Part shown: one piece after another, positions 1 through 8,386 of the stretch | Position numbering within the stretch: the first letter of the stretch is position 1 | Layout of the letters: each line of letters opens with the position of its first letter | Source of the DNA: Bacteroidia bacterium | GTDB taxonomy: Bacteria; Bacteroidota; Bacteroidia; B-17B0; Aurantibacillaceae | DNA length: 64,000 nucleotides | NCBI GenBank assembly: GCA_016787705.1 | Contig: JAEUTP010000017.1 | Location: 319,511 to 383,510 of the forward strand | Direction of reading: 5' to 3' | The notes under the pieces: model-generated | Database searches by the model: none | The model's input: the letters and a program-made list of their open reading frames with translations, nothing else | Told to the model about the DNA's origin: nothing | Position numbers and translations under genes: made by a program

Positions 1-2298
1 AACGATGGCCTTTATAAATTAGCAGGTGTACCTGTTGGTCGCCAGTCATTTTTATTTATGTACACTGGCTATAAACCGGTTCCTGTAAACGACGTAATAA
101 TTACTTCAGGAAAAGAAATGGTTTTAAATATTGAATTGGAAGAAAGCACTGTTGGTTTGGATGAGGTAGAAGTAAAAGCAATAAACGATACAGATGTTGT
201 AAGCAATATGCAATCGGTGAATGTAAAAGCATTTAGTATTGAAGAAACCGAACGCTATGCAGGTTCAAGACAAGATCCTGCACGTATGGCTCAGAATTTT
301 GCCGGAGTGCAAGGTACGAACGACTCCAGAAATGATATTGTGATAAGAGGAAATAGTCCTTCAGGTTTATTATGGCGTTTAGAAGATATTGACATTCATA
401 ATCCGAACCATTTTGCTGTAGGAGGTTCTGCCGGTGGACCAACAGCTATCATCAACAATAAATATTTATCTAACAGCGAATTTTATACCGGGGCTTTTCC
501 AGCCAATTATGGTAATGCATTGGGCGGTGTGTTTGATCTTAAAATGCGCAATGGTAATAACGAAAAGCACGAACGTACTTTTCAGTTTGGCGTTTTGGGA
601 ACCGAGCTTTCTTTAGAAGGTCCAATAAGCAAAAAAACAGGTGCCAGTTATTTAGTAACTTATCGTTATTCAACACTGGCTTTATTTAGCACCATTAATT
701 TTCATTTAGGTACAAGCGCTGTGCCTGGTTATCAGGATATGGGTGTGCGTTTAAATTTTCCAACAAAAAAAGCGGGTGTTTTTAGTTTTAGTAGTATAGG
801 CGGTTTAAGCGATATAAAAATTATTTTAAGCAAAACGCACGAAAGGCCCAAAGAATTGTACGGTGATTTGAATCGCGATCAGTATTTTTCTTCTAACATG
901 GGTGTAGGAATTTTAAGCCATGTATATGCGCTTAATAGCAGAACGGTTATGAAAACAAGCCTTGCAACTTCTGCACAAACCATTAAAGGCGATCAGTTCT
1001 TAATATTAAGGAATGATAATTTTGTACCGAACGATACTTTACCGCAAATTTTAGGTTATGATTTTAAAGAAGTAAAGTCGGTACTGGCCTGGTATGTAAA
1101 AAGTAAATTAAATCCAAAGAACAGTATTAAAGCAGGTTTTTTTGCAAACCGCTTTGATGTAAGTTATTTTGATAAAGTGAAAGTAAATTCTTTATATGAT
1201 ACTATTGCCCAGGCAATAGAGAACAAAGCATATAAAACAAGAATGAATTCAAAAGCAGATTTTTATTTGTTACAGCCATACATAAGTTATGTGCATAAAT
1301 TTAATGAGAAGCTGAGTTTTAACGGCGGTGTGTTTTCACAATATTTAACGCTCAATAATAAATACAGTGTTGAACCTCGTGCCAGCTTGCGTTATCAATT
1401 TAAAGTTAATCAGGTATTGAGTTTAGCATACGGTTTACATAGTCAAATGCAATCTACGTATTTATATTTTACAGCGCCTGATAGTGTTTTAAATCCCGGT
1501 ACAATGCCAAATACAGCTGTACTGGTTGCTAATACAAACAAAACATTGGCCAACAAAGATCTTGATTTTACAAAGAGTCAGCATGTGGTTGCAGGATATG
1601 ATTATTTTGCAAACCGTTATTTAAGATTTAAAACCGAAGTATATTATCAATATTTATGGAATGCGCCTGTGTATGTTGTTCCATCAAGTGTTTCGGCGCT
1701 TAATGCCGGATCAACCTTTAATCGTTTTTTACCAATTTATGAAATGGCCAACAACGGCACAGGGTATAATTACGGTTTAGAATTTACAATAGAGAAATTA
1801 TTTCACAAACATTATTTTTTTATGTTCAGCAGTAGCTTATATGATAGCAAGTACACAGCCAGCAACGGAAAAACTGCCAACACTAATTTTAATGGCAATT
1901 ATATGCTAAACGCGTTAGGCGGCTATGAATTTAATGTTGGCAAAGAGAAAAAAAATATTTTAACGCTTGGCGGAAAAATTACTTATGGCGGTGGCAAGCG
2001 TTATTCGCCGGTAAACATTGCAGCCAGTAATGCGGTAATGGATGTTGTGGCGCAGGATGATAAGGTAAATACATTGCAGTTTGCGCCATACAATCGTTTG
2101 GATCTGAAAATCTCTTATAAAATAAACGGTAAAAAAGTGGGTACCGAAATTGCATTGGACCTGGTAAACGTTTTAGGAACTAAAAATATTTTAGCGTTAA
2201 GTTATGCGCCCGATCCTGCAAACATTAATGCGGATCCATTGATAAAAAATTATCAATTAGGCTTTTTACCTTTGTTTTATGTAAAATTTGATTTTTAA
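1..2298 (+). CDS. TonB-dependent outer-membrane receptor, 5' end outside window
   Basis: The frame is open from base 1, so the gene begins upstream; 765 residues are visible. The first ~50 residues look like the end of a carboxypeptidase-regulatory-like domain (GYKPV...V..ITSGKE followed by an ELEES linker), then a plug domain (about residues 75-190, with RGNSPSGLLWRLEDIDIHNP) and a long beta-barrel ending in an aromatic residue (KFDF). This order is the Bacteroidota TonB-dependent receptor plan: an outer-membrane barrel importing a ligand using TonB energy. No SusD partner follows, so it is probably not a SusC glycan receptor; the substrate cannot be told. The missing N-terminus should hold the signal peptide. 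Confidence 0.88.
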   Translation, partial: NDGLYKLAGVPVGRQSFLFMYTGYKPVPVNDVIITSGKEMVLNIELEESTVGLDEVEVKAINDTDVVSNMQSVNVKAFSIEETERYAGSRQDPARMAQNFAGVQGTNDSRNDIVIRGNSPSGLLWRLEDIDIHNPNHFAVGGSAGGPTAIINNKYLSNSEFYTGAFPANYGNALGGVFDLKMRNGNNEKHERTFQFGVLGTELSLEGPISKKTGASYLVTYRYSTLALFSTINFHLGTSAVPGYQDMGVRLNFPTKKAGVFSFSSIGGLSDIKIILSKTHERPKELYGDLNRDQYFSSNMGVGILSHVYALNSRTVMKTSLATSAQTIKGDQFLILRNDNFVPNDTLPQILGYDFKEVKSVLAWYVKSKLNPKNSIKAGFFANRFDVSYFDKVKVNSLYDTIAQAIENKAYKTRMNSKADFYLLQPYISYVHKFNEKLSFNGGVFSQYLTLNNKYSVEPRASLRYQFKVNQVLSLAYGLHSQMQSTYLYFTAPDSVLNPGTMPNTAVLVANTNKTLANKDLDFTKSQHVVAGYDYFANRYLRFKTEVYYQYLWNAPVYVVPSSVSALNAGSTFNRFLPIYEMANNGTGYNYGLEFTIEKLFHKHYFFMFSSSLYDSKYTASNGKTANTNFNGNYMLNALGGYEFNVGKEKKNILTLGGKITYGGGKRYSPVNIAASNAVMDVVAQDDKVNTLQFAPYNRLDLKISYKINGKKVGTEIALDLVNVLGTKNILALSYAPDPANINADPLIKNYQLGFLPLFYVKFDF

Positions 2299-2340
2299 CC
2301 TACTCGCAGCGATGCAGCGAGGTTAGTGTAATATTTTTTT
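2297..2340 (+). terminator. Possible weak terminator after the TonB receptor
   Basis: A short hairpin (CTCGC at 2303-2307 pairing with GCGAG at 2317-2321, flanked by AACC/GGTT) lies at the stop codon and is followed about ten bases later by a run of T. The distance from stem to T-tract makes it a weak candidate. Confidence 0.35.
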
Positions 2341-2430
2341 GCAACGGATTTCACTAATAGAAAAGATTTTTTTTGATTTAATTTGCAAAATTTTGTTTGT
2401 GAAATTGGTGTAATTAGTGGCAATAGTTTG
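2341..2430. repeat. Decayed palindromic intergenic repeat (candidate)
   Basis: The left part (GCAACGGATTTCACTAAT) and the right part (GTGAAATTGGTGTAATTAGTGGCAA region) are loosely complementary around an AT-rich centre. The wording (CACTAATT, GTGTAATT) resembles the CACTAATTACAC-type sequences seen dispersed between genes in many bacterial genomes. Similar decayed elements occur near 44073 and 58929. No coding potential. Confidence 0.35.
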
Positions 2431-2456
2431 TTTCAAAAGTGTAATTTTGTTCTTGT

Positions 2457-3788
2457 ATGGTTAAAATCTTAATAATAGGAGCGGGTCGCTCTACAGTTTC
2501 TTTAATAGATTATTTATTAAAAAATTCGGCAGCCAATGATTGGAAAATTACCGTTGCTGATATGGATATAAAATTAGCAGAAGAAAAAGTTTCCGGTAAC
2601 CCAAACGGTAAAGCTATTAGCTTTGATATAAAGAACGAAGAAAAACGAAGGCTTGTTATTATTGAACACGATCTTATCATTTCAATGCTGCCTGCTTTTA
2701 TGCATGGCGATGTGGCAAAAGATTGTGTTGAGTTTGGTAAACATATGGCTACTGCAAGTTATGTAAGCGCCGATATGAAAGCACTGGATGCAGAGGCAAA
2801 AAAGAAAAATATTATTTTATTGAATGAGTGTGGCCTTGATCCGGGAATTGATCATGCCAGCGCTATGAAATTAATTGATGAGATAAAACAACAGGGCGGA
2901 GAAATACTTTCATTTAAATCATATTGCGGTGGATTGGTAGCACCGGAAAGCAACGATAATCCATGGGGTTATAAATTCAGTTGGAACCCGCGTAATGTAA
3001 TTTTAGCGGGGCAGGGTACCGCGCAGTATTTAGATGGTGGCGAATTAAAATTTATTCCATACAACCGTTTATATACTCAAAATGATGTTATAGAAATGGA
3101 TGGTTATGGAAAATTTGACGCGTACGCGAATCGAGATAGTATAAGTTATATTGATGCGTATGGTTTACAAAGCATTAAAACCATGGTTCGTGGAACACTA
3201 CGCCAGCATGGCTATTGCAAAGCCTGGAATGTTTTTATAAAATTGGGATTAACAGATGATACATCGCTTATTACCAATGCAGATAAATTAACCTATACTT
3301 CTTTATTAGATTCGTTTCTTCCTCCTGCAAAAGGAACGCTTAAAGAAAAATTAAAAGCATTTATGGGTGCAGGCTGGGATAGTGAAATAGAAAAACAAAT
3401 GGATTACCTGGAATTATTCTCTGATAAAAAAATTATTTTAACGCAAGGAACTCCGGCACAATTACTACAAGCATTGCTTGAAGAAAAATGGAAGTTAAAA
3501 CCTAACGATAAAGATATGATCGTTATGCAGCATCAATTTGAGTATAATTTGCCAGGTGAAAGCAATCAAAAATTAAATTCATCGTTGGTTGTTATAGGTA
3601 AAGATGAGCAGCATACAGGTATGGCATTAACGGTGGGTTTACCATTGGCTATTACGGTTAAAAATTTTCTGACCAAAAAATTCAATTTAAATGGTGTACA
3701 AATTCCAACTAAAAAAGAAATTTATTTACCGCTTTTAAAAGAGTTGGAAGAAAACCAGATCATATTTTCAGAAAAAATAATTGCATAA
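2457..3788 (+). CDS. Saccharopine dehydrogenase family protein
   Basis: 443 residues. The N-terminus is a Rossmann fold with the nucleotide-binding GAGRS motif at residues 8-12; a long saccharopine dehydrogenase C-terminal catalytic domain follows (LNECGLDPGIDHASAM, SYCGGLVAPESNDNPWGYKFSW, residues ~120-180), ending with a helical region. The family interconverts saccharopine with lysine or glutamate semialdehyde products using NAD(P); in Bacteroidota it is usually assigned to lysine metabolism. It is cytoplasmic, with no signal peptide. It stands alone between a repeat-bearing gap and a strong terminator. The ATG at 2457 follows a TAATTTTG -7-like box (2442-2449) by only seven bases, so the transcript may be leaderless. 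The exact substrate direction is inference. Confidence 0.88.
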   Translation: MVKILIIGAGRSTVSLIDYLLKNSAANDWKITVADMDIKLAEEKVSGNPNGKAISFDIKNEEKRRLVIIEHDLIISMLPAFMHGDVAKDCVEFGKHMATASYVSADMKALDAEAKKKNIILLNECGLDPGIDHASAMKLIDEIKQQGGEILSFKSYCGGLVAPESNDNPWGYKFSWNPRNVILAGQGTAQYLDGGELKFIPYNRLYTQNDVIEMDGYGKFDAYANRDSISYIDAYGLQSIKTMVRGTLRQHGYCKAWNVFIKLGLTDDTSLITNADKLTYTSLLDSFLPPAKGTLKEKLKAFMGAGWDSEIEKQMDYLELFSDKKIILTQGTPAQLLQALLEEKWKLKPNDKDMIVMQHQFEYNLPGESNQKLNSSLVVIGKDEQHTGMALTVGLPLAITVKNFLTKKFNLNGVQIPTKKEIYLPLLKELEENQIIFSEKIIA

Positions 3789-3789
3789 A

Positions 3790-3819
3790 AAAAAGCCCTT
3801 CGTTTTCGATGGGCTTTTT
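3790..3819. terminator. Strong bidirectional terminator
   Basis: AAAAAGCCC (3790-3798) pairs with GGGCTTTTT (3811-3819), with further inner pairs and a TTTT loop. It has A and T tracts on both sides and sits between two convergent genes, so it can serve both. Confidence 0.88.
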
Positions 3820-3840
3820 AATTTTATTTAAAAGAAAGAA

Positions 3841-4545
3841 TTATTTTTCTTCTTTCATGGCTTTCATTTTTTCAAGCACTTCTTTGTAAGTAGCCATTTT
3901 ATAACCGTCTGTGCTTACATTAAATGTAGCATCATCAATTGGTGTAGTTAAAACCTCGGTAGTAGTTACTAATATTTTCATATCTAAACCTTGTTGGCTG
4001 GCCGTCATCTCCATTTCTAAAGGATAACCTTTAAGGTCACCAAAATCCATAGCCATACCACCTTTAGCGCTTTTTTTACCTTTTGCCTGTGCCGATTTAA
4101 TTTTTTCTGTAGCCCAAACAGTCATTTTATTTTCTTTTTTATCTTTTCCGGTAGTGGTTAAAATTGCTTTAGTACACTCGTAACCTGCAATTGTTTTTTT
4201 ATCGGTTGTGTATTCAATTTTTGGTTTTGATTCCGGCTTTTCTGTCTTTTCAGCAGCTTCTAATTCTTCTTTAGTAGCAGTGTAACCTGATTTGTTACCC
4301 ATTTGCTCGGTAACTGAAGTTAATTTAGCACCGTCAAAAGCGGTAACCGAGGTAAGCATCATGCTGGTGATCTCATTTTTATATTTTTCACCTTTAATAT
4401 AATTTACAATTTCCTGCTCACCAAAGCCTGCATATTCAGGGGGTAAACCTTCAATTTTCATATTCATTTTAACGGTGTAGTTATCTTGCGCAAAGCTAAT
4501 TGCCGAAACAAGTATTAACGCAGCCGAAGTGATCAGTTTTTTCAT
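3841..4545 (-). CDS. Secreted DUF4412-like protein
   Basis: 234 residues from the ATG at 4545; the frame opens further upstream, but this start gives a normal signal peptide (MKKLITSAALILVSAISFAQ) so I prefer it. The mature protein carries features of the DUF4412-type fold: IAGYECTKAILTT, a VWATEKI strand, GYPLEMEMT and a C-terminal FNVSTDGYKM. It is lysine- and glutamate-rich and ends in a basic helix. It has no lipobox and is probably periplasmic. The next two genes on the same strand share the layout (a GYEC or GLK(A/S)(H/Y)K motif, an (A/D)W(A/Y)T strand and a (T)F(N/E)(V/I) ending) and are probably distant paralogues. Function unknown. Confidence 0.7.
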   Translation of the reverse strand: MKKLITSAALILVSAISFAQDNYTVKMNMKIEGLPPEYAGFGEQEIVNYIKGEKYKNEITSMMLTSVTAFDGAKLTSVTEQMGNKSGYTATKEELEAAEKTEKPESKPKIEYTTDKKTIAGYECTKAILTTTGKDKKENKMTVWATEKIKSAQAKGKKSAKGGMAMDFGDLKGYPLEMEMTASQQGLDMKILVTTTEVLTTPIDDATFNVSTDGYKMATYKEVLEKMKAMKEEK

Positions 4546-4643
4546 TTTTTTTGTTTTAAAGTTTGTTGTTAGTTCATTCAAATATAGTACCAAGATAAAT
4601 ATTATTTGATGTTAAATTTATCTAAATGTATAAAAGGAAATTA

Positions 4644-5330
4644 TTATTGAAGGTTGGCAAAAAACTTAGCCATTTCCTCTTTTGAAACGATCTTCATAGA
4701 AGCAGGTATCTCAAAAGTATTATCAGGAATTTCTACTTTTTTTATAGACTTGGCAATAAAATGCATTTCCAAACCCATTTTTTTAATCCGGTAATCTAAA
4801 AGTACACCTTTAACCTGCGAGTAAGGTGTAAGGCTGTTACAATCTTCCATACCCAATTCTTTTGTATACCAGGCATCAAATGTGATTGTGGGGTTGGCTG
4901 CCATAGTAACTTTTATTTTATGCGCTTTTAAGCCCATAATTTTTTTGGTGTCTTTTGTTTCTTCAATTTTTAAAGCAAAATCAAGATTTTCAGTAATGAT
5001 ATCTTTTTCATTCTCAATACAGGCTTGTTTAATATCCATGAATTTAACTGTTTGCGCAACAGTTTTAGCCTTATTATCGCCAATAATAGCGGTATTGAAC
5101 ATACCCATTGTACTCATTTCTATAGCAAACTTTTCTTTTTTAAATTTTAAAGTTGCGGAGCTTGGCGCTAAACCATATAGTGGATGTTGTTCATCAATTG
5201 CTTTGGTATCAAACTCTATAATCCCTTCTTCACTGCCGCCGGATTTATCGGATGAACATGAAGTGAAACTACCTAAAGCAAACGCAATAACTAGGATAAA
5301 ATACTTAGATATTAACTTAAATGTGGTCAA
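4644..5330 (-). CDS. DUF4412-like lipoprotein, paralogue A (TTG start)
   Basis: 228 residues. It starts with TTG at 5330; there is no ATG before the lipobox, and the TTG gives a proper lipoprotein signal (KLISK, hydrophobic stretch, SFTSC with Cys25). The mature part is very close to the gene at 5412-6083: both have HPL(Y/F)GLAPSSATLK, KQACIENEKDII, FDAWYTK(E/D)LGMEDCNSL and QIKGVLLDYR-like blocks. It is therefore a tandem duplicate. The family has no known reaction; the single-domain beta-rich look and lipid anchor suggest an envelope protein that binds a ligand or partner. The gap to the upstream copy is about 80 bases, so the two may share a transcript. Confidence 0.75.
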   Translation of the reverse strand: MTTFKLISKYFILVIAFALGSFTSCSSDKSGGSEEGIIEFDTKAIDEQHPLYGLAPSSATLKFKKEKFAIEMSTMGMFNTAIIGDNKAKTVAQTVKFMDIKQACIENEKDIITENLDFALKIEETKDTKKIMGLKAHKIKVTMAANPTITFDAWYTKELGMEDCNSLTPYSQVKGVLLDYRIKKMGLEMHFIAKSIKKVEIPDNTFEIPASMKIVSKEEMAKFFANLQ

Positions 5331-5411
5331 AATTATAGTCGGCTAATGTATAAAATAATTTTAATATTAAAAATAAAAGCTTTTCTTTTTATAAGTGCCA
5401 AAGAAGCGTAG

Positions 5412-6083
5412 TTAATTAGTAAAGTTTTTTGCCATTGTTGCTTTATCAACTATTTTCATATGAGAAGGGATCTCGAAGGTTTTTTCAGGAACAACATCTT
5501 TTTTTCGGGATGTGGCAACAAAACGCATTTCCATCCCCATTTTTTTAACCCTGTAATCTAATAAAACGCCCTTTATCTGGGCATATGGGTTAAGGCTGTT
5601 ACAATCTTCCATACCAAGATCTTTAGTGTACCAGGCATCAAATTTGATGCTGGGATCGTTAGCCATAGTAACTTTAAGTTTATAACTTTTAAGGCCAATA
5701 ATATCTTTGGTCTCATTGGTCTCTTCAATTTTTAAAGCAAAATCCTTGTTTTCGGCAATAATATCTTTTTCATTCTCAATACAGGCTTGTTTTATATCCA
5801 AAAACTTAACGGTTTGTGTAATGGTTTTAGCATCAATATCTCCAATTATGGCAGTATGAAACATACCCATAGAACTCATTTCAAGGGCAAATTTTTCTTT
5901 TTTATACTTTAGGGTAGCTGAACTTGGCGCAAGGCCAAATAATGGATGCTTCTCATCTATAGGATTTGTGGCAAACTCAATAACTCCCTCTTCCTCGCAG
6001 GCTTTTTCATTAGGGCCGCAAGACAAAAGAAAAACAGCCGGTGCAAACACCAGCATCTTTGCTATAAACTTTAAAACGATCAC
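5412..6083 (-). CDS. DUF4412-like lipoprotein, paralogue B (GTG start)
   Basis: 223 residues starting with GTG at 6083. The next in-frame ATG (residue 10) would remove both lysines of the signal peptide, so GTG is preferred, and it aligns with the TTG start of the neighbour copy. The lipobox is FLLSC with Cys22. The body is a close duplicate of the protein at 4644-5330, including cysteines in KQACIEN and GMEDCNS. Differences cluster in the signal peptide and the first mature residues, as expected when only the folded part is under selection. Function unknown. A terminator of the gene behind it (6120-6154) separates it from the next minus-strand gene, so it likely begins its own transcript. 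Confidence 0.75.
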   Translation of the reverse strand: MIVLKFIAKMLVFAPAVFLLSCGPNEKACEEEGVIEFATNPIDEKHPLFGLAPSSATLKYKKEKFALEMSSMGMFHTAIIGDIDAKTITQTVKFLDIKQACIENEKDIIAENKDFALKIEETNETKDIIGLKSYKLKVTMANDPSIKFDAWYTKDLGMEDCNSLNPYAQIKGVLLDYRVKKMGMEMRFVATSRKKDVVPEKTFEIPSHMKIVDKATMAKNFTN

Positions 6084-6119
6084 TTATACGGAGTCAAGAT
6101 AAGTATAAAAGCGTATAAT

Positions 6120-6154
6120 AAAAAACAAAAGCTATTCTTTTATGAATAGCTTTT
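6120..6154 (-). terminator. Terminator of the 6177-6554 lipoprotein gene
   Basis: A perfect 11-bp stem, AAAAGCTATTC (6127-6137) with GAATAGCTTTT (6144-6154), followed on the minus strand by a T-rich tract. It lies 22 bases past the stop codon. Confidence 0.85.
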
Positions 6155-6176
6155 AGTTGAAAACGAAATTATAATG

Positions 6177-6554
6177 TTATTTTAACGTAACGGTCTTTTC
6201 AGAGCCTTTACCTTCTTCTAATTTAATGATACCGGTACCAACGATTGTTTTGGTGGTAGGAGCAGTAAGCACGCAAGTTGCCCTAATATCATATATGGCA
6301 GGTAATTTAAAAGTAAATTTAACCTGTCCGCCGGCATCTGTAGTAGCATTGGCCTTTAGATCAGCCGTAACAGTTCCGCCGGTTGCAGTTTTAATAGTAG
6401 CATATAATAAAACAGCTGCATTATTAACCGGTACGCCTACTGAATCTACGCAATTGATAGTTGCCACGCAATCTGTGTTTTTTTCACAAGATGTAGTTGT
6501 AAGAGCGAATGTAGAGATCAAAAATCCAGCAAGTATGATCGCAATTTGTTTCAT
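6177..6554 (-). CDS. Small lipoprotein with an Ig-like/CarboxypepD-like fold
   Basis: 125 residues. A signal peptide with lipobox TTTSC (Cys23) is followed by a single ~95-residue beta domain: VATINCVDSVGVPVNNAAVLLYAT, then TDAGGQVKFTFKLPAIYDIRAT. A variable segment with a short gap and TD..G.V.F is the usual pattern of transthyretin-like or bacterial Ig-like domains. It is likely anchored in an envelope membrane and exposed. It is divergent from the cyclophilin gene with a 49-bp shared upstream region, which holds a TATATTTG -7 box (6581-6588, minus strand). Specific role unknown. Confidence 0.72.
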   Translation of the reverse strand: MKQIAIILAGFLISTFALTTTSCEKNTDCVATINCVDSVGVPVNNAAVLLYATIKTATGGTVTADLKANATTDAGGQVKFTFKLPAIYDIRATCVLTAPTTKTIVGTGIIKLEEGKGSEKTVTLK

Positions 6555-6580
6555 AATAAATTATATTGATATTAGCTTAA

Positions 6581-6588
6581 CAAATATA
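6581..6588 (-). promoter_or_regulatory. -7 box TATATTTG for the 6177-6554 gene
   Basis: The minus strand reads TATATTTG, matching the Bacteroidota TAnnTTTG -7 element, 26 bases before the ATG at 6554. The -33 position carries TTT rather than TTG about 20 bases further upstream, so the match is partial. Confidence 0.45.
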
Positions 6589-6603
6589 CACAAACAATTT
6601 TAA

Positions 6604-7431
6604 ATGAAAAAGATAATTAGCCTAATTTTTGCTCTAAATATGCTTTTAATTACTGTAAACGCTCAAACTTTGAGTAAAGAAACAGTTCTTGTAGAAACAA
6701 CTTATGGTAAAATGAAAATAAAACTGTTTGAAGAAACACCTTTACACAAAGCTAATTTTTTAAAACTGGTTAATTCTAAAACGTTTGATTCGCTTTTATT
6801 TCATAGGGTTATAAATGGTTTTATGATACAGGGTGGTGATCCTTTAAGTAAAAAGGCAAAACCAGGCGATTCTCTTGGGCATGGTGATATAGGTTATACC
6901 ATCCCGGCAGAATTTAACACAAAACTGATCCATAAAAAAGGTGTTTTGGCAGCTGCCCGCGAAAGTGATGAAATAAACCCCAAATTTGAATCAAGCGCGT
7001 CGCAATTTTATATTGTTATGGGTAAAAAGCGTACTATGGAAGATCTTAAAAAGTATGAAGAAAGGATCAATAAGACCCATTATACAAACTGCGCCAGGGC
7101 ATTTATGAAAACAGGCGAAGGTAAAATGTTAAAGAAAAAATATGACCGTTTTAAAACCGAAAATAATACCGACAGCGCAGTTTTTGTAAATGCACAAATA
7201 GAAGCTTTTATACAAACCGAGCATCAAAGAACCCCTGAATACAAATTTAACCAGAAACAAATTGATGCTTATACAACTATTGGCGGAACACCCCATTTGG
7301 ATGGTACTTATACTGTTTTTGGCGAGGTTATTGAAGGCATGGAAGTAATAGATAAAATAGCAGCTGCCAAAACAGATGACCGCAACAGACCTTTGGAAGA
7401 TATAAGAATGAAAATTTCGTTAATTAATTGA
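6604..7431 (+). CDS. Secreted cyclophilin-type peptidyl-prolyl isomerase
   Basis: 275 residues with a signal peptide (MKKIISLIFALNMLLITVNAQ). The cyclophilin core is clear: VLVETTYGKMKIKLFEETP, FDSLLFHRVINGFMIQGGDP (catalytic Arg in FHRV), SSASQFYIVMGK and TVFGEVIEGMEVIDKIA. The fold is interrupted between the QFYIVMG strand and the final GT(Y/F)TVFGEV block by ~75 mostly charged helical residues, which is longer than a minimal cyclophilin (about 165 residues) and is common in Bacteroidota periplasmic forms. It should catalyse cis-trans proline isomerisation during folding of envelope or T9SS client proteins. ATG at 6604. The stop codon overlaps a 13-bp perfect inverted repeat. Confidence 0.92.
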   Translation: MKKIISLIFALNMLLITVNAQTLSKETVLVETTYGKMKIKLFEETPLHKANFLKLVNSKTFDSLLFHRVINGFMIQGGDPLSKKAKPGDSLGHGDIGYTIPAEFNTKLIHKKGVLAAARESDEINPKFESSASQFYIVMGKKRTMEDLKKYEERINKTHYTNCARAFMKTGEGKMLKKKYDRFKTENNTDSAVFVNAQIEAFIQTEHQRTPEYKFNQKQIDAYTTIGGTPHLDGTYTVFGEVIEGMEVIDKIAAAKTDDRNRPLEDIRMKISLIN

Positions 7432-7453
7432 TAAAATTAGTTTTATCAATTAA
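7424..7453 (+). other. 13-bp perfect inverted repeat at the cyclophilin stop
   Basis: TTAATTGATAAAA (7424-7436) and TTTTATCAATTAA (7441-7453) are perfect complements around a TTAG loop, overlapping the TGA stop. There is no following T-tract, so it may be an mRNA-end stem or a weak terminator. Confidence 0.5.
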
Positions 7454-7494
7454 ACCTTTATAATTTAGATCAGTCAAAAACAAAAAACAACAAT

Positions 7495-7959
7495 ATGAAA
7501 AAAATAATTTTATCGCTTGCATTAGTAACAGGATTAACTGGTTTAAGCAACGCACAGGATGCAACAAAAACTACCACTACTAAAAAAGAGACCAAACAAA
7601 ATCAAACGCCCGAAGAACGCTCAAAAAAAGCAGCTAACTGGGCTGAAAAAAAATTAGGACTGAATGCCGATCAAAAATCGCAATGGGAGGTTGCAGCGCT
7701 AAAACGTATAACTGCTAACCAGCCCTATCACGAAAGATTAAAAGGAGCAACTACACCCGAAGATAGAAAAGAGATTCGTAGAAATATGAAGTTAAATTAT
7801 GATGCTTTCGAAACTTCGGTAGATGCTTTTTTAACAGCTGAACAAAAAACAAAATTTGACGCTATTAAAACGCAAAAACGTAATAATCATAAAGCAAAAG
7901 AAAAATCAGGCAAAGTTGGAGCAATTGATCCAGTTGAAGAAGATATCGAAGTTGGTTAA
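7495..7959 (+). CDS. Spy/LTXXQ-like periplasmic protein
   Basis: 154 residues. The signal peptide ends at SNAQ; the mature protein is basic, helical and rich in Thr, Lys and Glu. Two LTxxQ-like motifs (LNADQ near residue 57 and LTAEQ near residue 118) bracket a helix pair, the pattern of Spy/CpxP-type periplasmic proteins that bind unfolded proteins or sense envelope stress. A chaperone-like role is inference from those motifs and from the cyclophilin gene next to it (63-bp gap, same strand). The C-terminal tail is Lys-rich then acidic (DPVEEDIEV). Confidence 0.65.
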   Translation: MKKIILSLALVTGLTGLSNAQDATKTTTTKKETKQNQTPEERSKKAANWAEKKLGLNADQKSQWEVAALKRITANQPYHERLKGATTPEDRKEIRRNMKLNYDAFETSVDAFLTAEQKTKFDAIKTQKRNNHKAKEKSGKVGAIDPVEEDIEVG

Positions 7960-7977
7960 TTTTTTTTTAATAAAGTA

Positions 7978-8011
7978 AAAAAAGCCTGCAGCTATTACTG
8001 CGGGCTTTTTT
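7978..8011. terminator. Bidirectional terminator between convergent genes
   Basis: AAAAAAGCCTGCAG (7978-7991) pairs with CTGCGGGCTTTTTT (7998-8011), with one G-T wobble. It covers the stop codon of the ArsC-like gene on the other strand. Confidence 0.85.
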
Positions 8012-8363
8012 GTTGTAAAGCGGCTTTTGCTTCTGCAATAACATTTTTTGAGTTTCCAACAAATAGTTTATCTCCTATAAATATTACGGGGCGTTTTAAA
8101 AAAGTATATTCCTCAAATATCAGTTTTTTCATTTCAGCTTCGGTTAGTTTCTTTTCATTTAACTTAAGCTCCTTATACTTACGCGCTATTTTACTGAACA
8201 GGGCTTCGTAAGAGCCGGTCTTCTTTTTCATTTCATCTAATTGAGCCACGGTTATTTTTTCTGTTTTAATATCCTGAAACTCAAAACCTTTTTTCTTCAG
8301 GTCCAATTCATCAATAATTCGTTTACAGGTATCGCAGGTAGAGAGATAAAATATTTTTTTCAT
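7995..8363 (-). CDS. ArsC/Spx-family thioredoxin-fold protein
   Basis: 122 residues, close to the usual 110-120 of the family. The N-terminus carries the redox CxxC (Cys10, Cys13 in STCDTCKR), and KRPVIFIGDKLFVG matches the ArsC signature around the cis-proline. This fold includes glutaredoxin-coupled arsenate reductases and Spx-like regulators; without ars neighbours a true arsenate reductase cannot be claimed. In Bacteroidota such lone copies are usually annotated as arsenate reductase family proteins. It is cytoplasmic. It is divergent from the CHAT gene with only 23 bases between start codons, so their promoters must overlap. Confidence 0.85.
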   Translation of the reverse strand: MKKIFYLSTCDTCKRIIDELDLKKKGFEFQDIKTEKITVAQLDEMKKKTGSYEALFSKIARKYKELKLNEKKLTEAEMKKLIFEEYTFLKRPVIFIGDKLFVGNSKNVIAEAKAALQQKSPQ

Positions 8364-8386
8364 AAAAGTTTGGTTAAATTTGATTT

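Noticed and set aside
4882..5346. Long open frame on the plus strand inside the lipoprotein gene at 4644-5330
   Set aside because: It is antisense to a clear lipoprotein with a paralogue next door; its translation is low in family features and shows no start signal.
7995..8363. Arsenic resistance locus
   Set aside because: Only a lone ArsC/Spx-like protein; no arsR, arsB/acr3 or arsM near it.
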